A stretch of 18,947 nucleotides of DNA, taken from NCBI GenBank assembly GCA_948468465.1, contig CAOKJJ010000092.1:1-18947 (forward strand), given 5' to 3'. Under the pieces are notes generated by a model. It had not been told where the DNA came from. It saw nothing but the letters and a program-made list of their open reading frames with translations, and searched no databases. Each line of letters starts with the position of its first letter. Positions within the stretch are counted from its first letter, which is position 1. Of the stretch, positions 16,823 through 18,947 are shown piece by piece. The DNA comes from an uncultured Eubacterium sp. (lineage in GTDB: Bacteria; Bacillota_A; Clostridia; Lachnospirales; Lachnospiraceae). The translations under genes and the position numbers were made by a program.

Positions 16823-18229
16823 TTAATCCCATTCATATCCCAGCTGTACCGCTGACTTCTTGCAGTCCTCATCATACATGGCAGCAGCTTCCTCACCGCT
16901 CATCTGTCCAAGACCCGCGGCTGTCGTCATCTGCTCACACGTAGTTCCTTTGATCGGTGACTGGAACTCTAACGCCGGTATCACCTTTCCGTCGTCAAAA
17001 TACTGCTGCATGTCTACACGCACCGCGTTGCATACCGATTCCGGAAGTTCATAGCCTTTGATGCAGGACGGCCCGTTTGCGCCGTATGTTCCAAAATAAA
17101 GGTCTAATGCTTCTTCACTGTAATAAAACTCAAAGAATGCTTTGATCGCATCTATATTCTGGCTGTCTTTATTCACATACCAGGCATTCGGCTCCCATAC
17201 CGTCAGGCCGTGATCCTCAGCGCTGTCTCCCGGAACGCCAAATACGCCGATATCATCCGGATTTTCCGCGTTTTCAAGTATCATTGGAATCTGCTGTGTC
17301 AAAATAATCCAATGTGTGGCAGCTCCCGTTGCAATCGCCATATTGCCGTCTGTAACCGTTGCGGCTGATTTGTCCTCATTTAAATAGTCTACCAGATCTT
17401 CATATTTCGTCCAGCTTCTTGTGGCTTCCGGAATGTCAGCATACTTCGCTTTGCCATTCGTATAATCCTCTGCAAATGTCGGGTTCGCGCTTGCTACATT
17501 GTAATAGTCGCCAAGAAACAGCACCTGCGTCGCCCATGTCTCACCGCCGGTAAAATAAATCGGCGTCTTGCCCGCATCCGCTAATGTTTTACAGTTTGCC
17601 ACAAAATCATCCCATGTATGCGGAATTTCCAGATTTAATTCTTCATAATCCGGTTTGTAATAAACGACTGCCCCTGCCTGTGTGGAAGACTGCGGAAGTC
17701 CGTAAATTACATCGTCAATCGTTACCGAATTGATAAACGCATCGTCCATTTTCTGTACAACTTCCCAATCAGAAATATCCAAAAAACCACGGGACGGATT
17801 TAAGTCAGACAGCTTGGAGCCGGCATTGTAAGTAAGAAAATCCGGAAGATCCCCCGATGCCATCCTTGTCTTTAAAATATTATCCCCTTCTGTTCCGCCT
17901 GGATTAATCTCTACCTCGAACTCCATGCCGAGCTTTTCGGTCGCTGCCGCCATAACAGCCTGTGTTCCTGTATTATTTTCCGTATTTCCGCCCCACCATT
18001 TTAAAGTAATGCCTGCATACGGCTTCTCTCCTGTGCCTTCATCACTGCCGGAGCCGGAATCTCCATCAGAACCTGCGTCAGAACCTGCGTCCTCGCCAGC
18101 ACCCGCATCCTCACCGGAATCTGTACCCGTATCCGAATTTGTACCCGAATCAGAGTTTCCACAGCCGGACAATGCGAGGCCAAATACCATCGCGCCTGCT
18201 AAAACTAATGCTGCCATTTTCTTCTTCAT
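16823..18229 (-). CDS. Extracellular sugar-binding lipoprotein (family 1 solute-binding protein)
   Basis: 468 residues. A Lys-rich start and hydrophobic core lead to the lipobox LSGC, with C23 as the lipidated residue. Residues 24-68 are an acidic Ser/Asp/Gly/Thr/Glu/Ala linker, which would lift the binding domain off the membrane. The mature domain (ITLKWWGGNTENNTGTQ onwards) has the features of CUT1 binding proteins, for example MASGDLPDFLTY and DGNMAIATGAATHWI. ATG 18229 has AAGGAGG with 7 nt spacing. As first gene of the operon it should define substrate choice; the GH78 enzyme downstream suggests a rhamnose-containing glycoside. Confidence 0.93.
   Translation of the reverse strand: MKKKMAALVLAGAMVFGLALSGCGNSDSGTNSDTGTDSGEDAGAGEDAGSDAGSDGDSGSGSDEGTGEKPYAGITLKWWGGNTENNTGTQAVMAAATEKLGMEFEVEINPGGTEGDNILKTRMASGDLPDFLTYNAGSKLSDLNPSRGFLDISDWEVVQKMDDAFINSVTIDDVIYGLPQSSTQAGAVVYYKPDYEELNLEIPHTWDDFVANCKTLADAGKTPIYFTGGETWATQVLFLGDYYNVASANPTFAEDYTNGKAKYADIPEATRSWTKYEDLVDYLNEDKSAATVTDGNMAIATGAATHWIILTQQIPMILENAENPDDIGVFGVPGDSAEDHGLTVWEPNAWYVNKDSQNIDAIKAFFEFYYSEEALDLYFGTYGANGPSCIKGYELPESVCNAVRVDMQQYFDDGKVIPALEFQSPIKGTTCEQMTTAAGLGQMSGEEAAAMYDEDCKKSAVQLGYEWD
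18026..18160 (-). repeat. Low-complexity linker-coding repeats in the binding-protein gene
   Basis: The linker of the lipoprotein (residues 24-68) is encoded by degenerate short repeats, including adjacent copies of AGAACCTGCGTC on the plus strand and two related GTACCCG-containing units (GTACCCGTATCCGAAT, GTACCCGAATCAGAG). Length variation by slippage is likely between strains. Confidence 0.6.
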
Positions 18230-18355
18230 AAAAAATCCTCCTTGTACTATATCATTACCTGGTTGTAGTTCCCCACTTGGAAATGCATGGGTTATTCAGA
18301 ACTGTTAAAACAATTGTACATGCCAGGTAAGGAAAAGTACATGGAGGATTCAAAA

Positions 18356-18441
18356 CAAAGCAGTTGAAAATCCGAAACTGTTTCCTTTTTTCACTATATC
18401 AGATATGCATCTGTCGAGCTTCGCTAAAACAAACTGCTTTG
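18356..18441. promoter_or_regulatory. Long-spaced inverted repeat upstream of the sugar operon
   Basis: CAAAGCAGTT (18356-18365) and AACTGCTTTG (18432-18441) are exact inverted copies 66 nt apart, within the 240 nt between the small-RNA terminator and the binding-protein start. A second pair, TTACCTGG (18255-18262) and CCAGGTAA (18323-18330), lies nearer the gene. They could be paired operator half-sites or leader RNA stems. I see no convincing sigma-A promoter in this interval. Confidence 0.4.
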
Positions 18442-18467
18442 CAGACATCATTATGAAGTTTCTTCTC

Positions 18468-18501
18468 AAAAAAAAGAACCTCAACATTACTGTCAAGGCT
18501 C
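18468..18501 (-). terminator. Terminator of the small transcript
   Basis: An 11-bp stem with some G-U pairs (GAGCCUUGACA at 18491-18501 with UGUUGAGGUUC at 18476-18486) has a GUAA loop and is followed by eight U (18468-18475). This is a classical strong intrinsic terminator. Confidence 0.85.
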
Positions 18502-18591
18502 TGGCAAATCTTTCTTAATGGGTTCGACTGGCTGCTTACTACTACGCAAGTTCCAAAGAACCTGTTTCATAAATGGCTGACTAAAATTCAT
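18493..18591 (-). CDS. Possible 32-residue small protein
   Basis: ATG at 18591, with GAGG 5 nt upstream, opens 32 codons starting MNFSQPFMKQVLWNL and ending KKDLPEP, then TGA inside the terminator stem. The frame lies wholly within the promoter-to-terminator unit. The peptide is basic in the middle, ends in a Pro/acid-rich tail and has no membrane segment. I do not recognise it. The same bases also form RNA stems, so coding and non-coding readings compete. Confidence 0.4.
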   Translation of the reverse strand: MNFSQPFMKQVLWNLRSSKQPVEPIKKDLPEP

Positions 18592-18623
18592 TAGCGCCTC
18601 ACAACCACAATCCCATTAGCTAT

Positions 18624-18651
18624 ATTATATCCAATTTTATCAAAAAGTCAA
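18624..18651 (-). promoter_or_regulatory. Near-consensus promoter of the small transcript
   Basis: TTGACT (18646-18651) and TATAAT (18624-18629) stand 16 nt apart on the minus strand, in AT-rich DNA. The expected start is near 18617. It is the best -35/-10 pair in the window. Confidence 0.8.
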
Positions 18652-18702
18652 CATTCGAAAACAAAAAAACGCCTAAAAACCACCTAATCTCATTCGCTGT
18701 TT

Positions 18703-18846
18703 TCAAGACAATACCTTAAATCCAAACCGATAGGTCTTGTCCTGACAGCCATCATACAGCTTCTTTCTTACAATTTTGGCAAAATTATTATTTTTGGGTT
18801 TCATTCCGGCTACATACCGCCCCAGTGTATTCGGTACAAAATCTAC
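18703..18846 (-). pseudogene. 47-codon gene remnant of unknown origin
   Basis: Beginning just after an in-frame TAA, the frame reads VPNTLGRYVAGMKPKNNNF and ends YRFGFKVLS before a TGA. Composition and basic residues look protein-like and suggest the C-terminal end of a lost gene. An internal ATG has no evident ribosome binding site. I do not recognise the family. The rest of 18652-18947 shows only AT-rich sequence without a supported gene. Confidence 0.3.
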
Positions 18847-18947
18847 AGTTTAACGCAAAAAACAGCAACTTTCAACAAAAAAAATCAAGCAGCCCAGAAT
18901 AAACGCATGAATGGATATTCCCTAATTGCCATCTAATTATTTGGTCA

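Larger units (their letters stand above)
18468..18617 (-). ncRNA. Short autonomous transcript, candidate small RNA (may instead be mRNA for a 32-residue protein)
   Basis: A near-consensus promoter (18624-18651) and a strong terminator (18468-18501) delimit a transcript of about 150 nt. The RNA can fold: UAAUGGG at the 5' end pairs with CCCAUUA about 90 nt on. Inside it, CAGGUUC-UUUG-GAACUUG is a 7-bp tetraloop hairpin, and the terminator stem follows. I do not recognise it as 6S RNA, tmRNA, SRP RNA or a riboswitch. The 5' boundary is estimated from the -10 box. Confidence 0.5.

Noticed and set aside
10344..18229. Transporter ATPase gene within the sugar operon
   Set aside because: No gene in the operon carries Walker A and LSGGQ motifs; a shared ATPase encoded elsewhere is the usual explanation.
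18468..18620. 6S RNA, tmRNA or T-box assignment for the small transcript
   Set aside because: No long 6S-like rod with a central bubble, no tmRNA tag/tRNA-like ends, and no T-box AGGGUGG motif was found.
1..18947. CRISPR array, tRNA or rRNA genes
   Set aside because: No regularly spaced identical repeats and no recognisable tRNA or rRNA sequence were seen by eye on either strand.

Overview
The window looks like chromosome from a motile, low-to-mid-GC Firmicute, most likely a member of Clostridia of the Lachnospiraceae type. This is inferred from three things: strong AGGAGG-type ribosome binding sites, the Bacillus/Clostridium flagellar order mbl-flhO-flhP followed by a rod-binding protein, and the order recD2-comFC-yvyF. 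Nearly all genes lie on the minus strand; the ATPase/nuclease gene at 8014-9720 is the main exception.

Region 1 (1-6600, minus strand) is housekeeping and motility. Read in the direction of transcription it holds an MreB/Mbl actin homologue, two flagellar rod/hook-type proteins (FlhO, FlhP), a small rod-binding protein, a hairpin terminator, the helicase RecD2, a ComFC-type phosphoribosyltransferase and the first codons of a YvyF-type protein that runs off the left edge. Several starts can be corrected from ribosome binding sites. RecD2 probably begins at a TTG just after the terminator. The comFC start looks disturbed by a one-base frameshift in a homopolymer.

Region 2 (6600-10345) is accessory or eroded DNA. 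It holds a probable IS66-type transposase remnant, a membrane-anchored XRE-type regulator, a divergently transcribed AAA-ATPase-like/PD-(D/E)XK nuclease protein with a good promoter, two related repeats (shared core GTAACAGTTCAGATA) bracketing that gene, and a truncated gene that may be the N-terminal part of an FkbM-type methyltransferase.

Region 3 (10292-18230, minus strand) is one sugar-utilisation operon: a solute-binding lipoprotein, a terminator-like hairpin, two ABC permeases, a YesM-type sensor kinase, a GH78 alpha-L-rhamnosidase without a signal peptide, and a strong terminator. The simplest model is that a rhamnose-containing oligosaccharide or glycoside is captured outside, imported intact and hydrolysed in the cytoplasm, with the kinase sensing the same sugar. 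No cognate response regulator and no transporter ATPase are present in the window.

Region 4 (18230-18947) has no long gene. It holds a compact minus-strand transcription unit with a near-consensus promoter, about 150 nt of transcript and a hairpin/T8 terminator. It could be a small RNA or a 32-codon protein gene, and is the best candidate here for something undescribed. A 47-codon gene remnant lies further upstream. No CRISPR array, tRNA or rRNA gene was seen.
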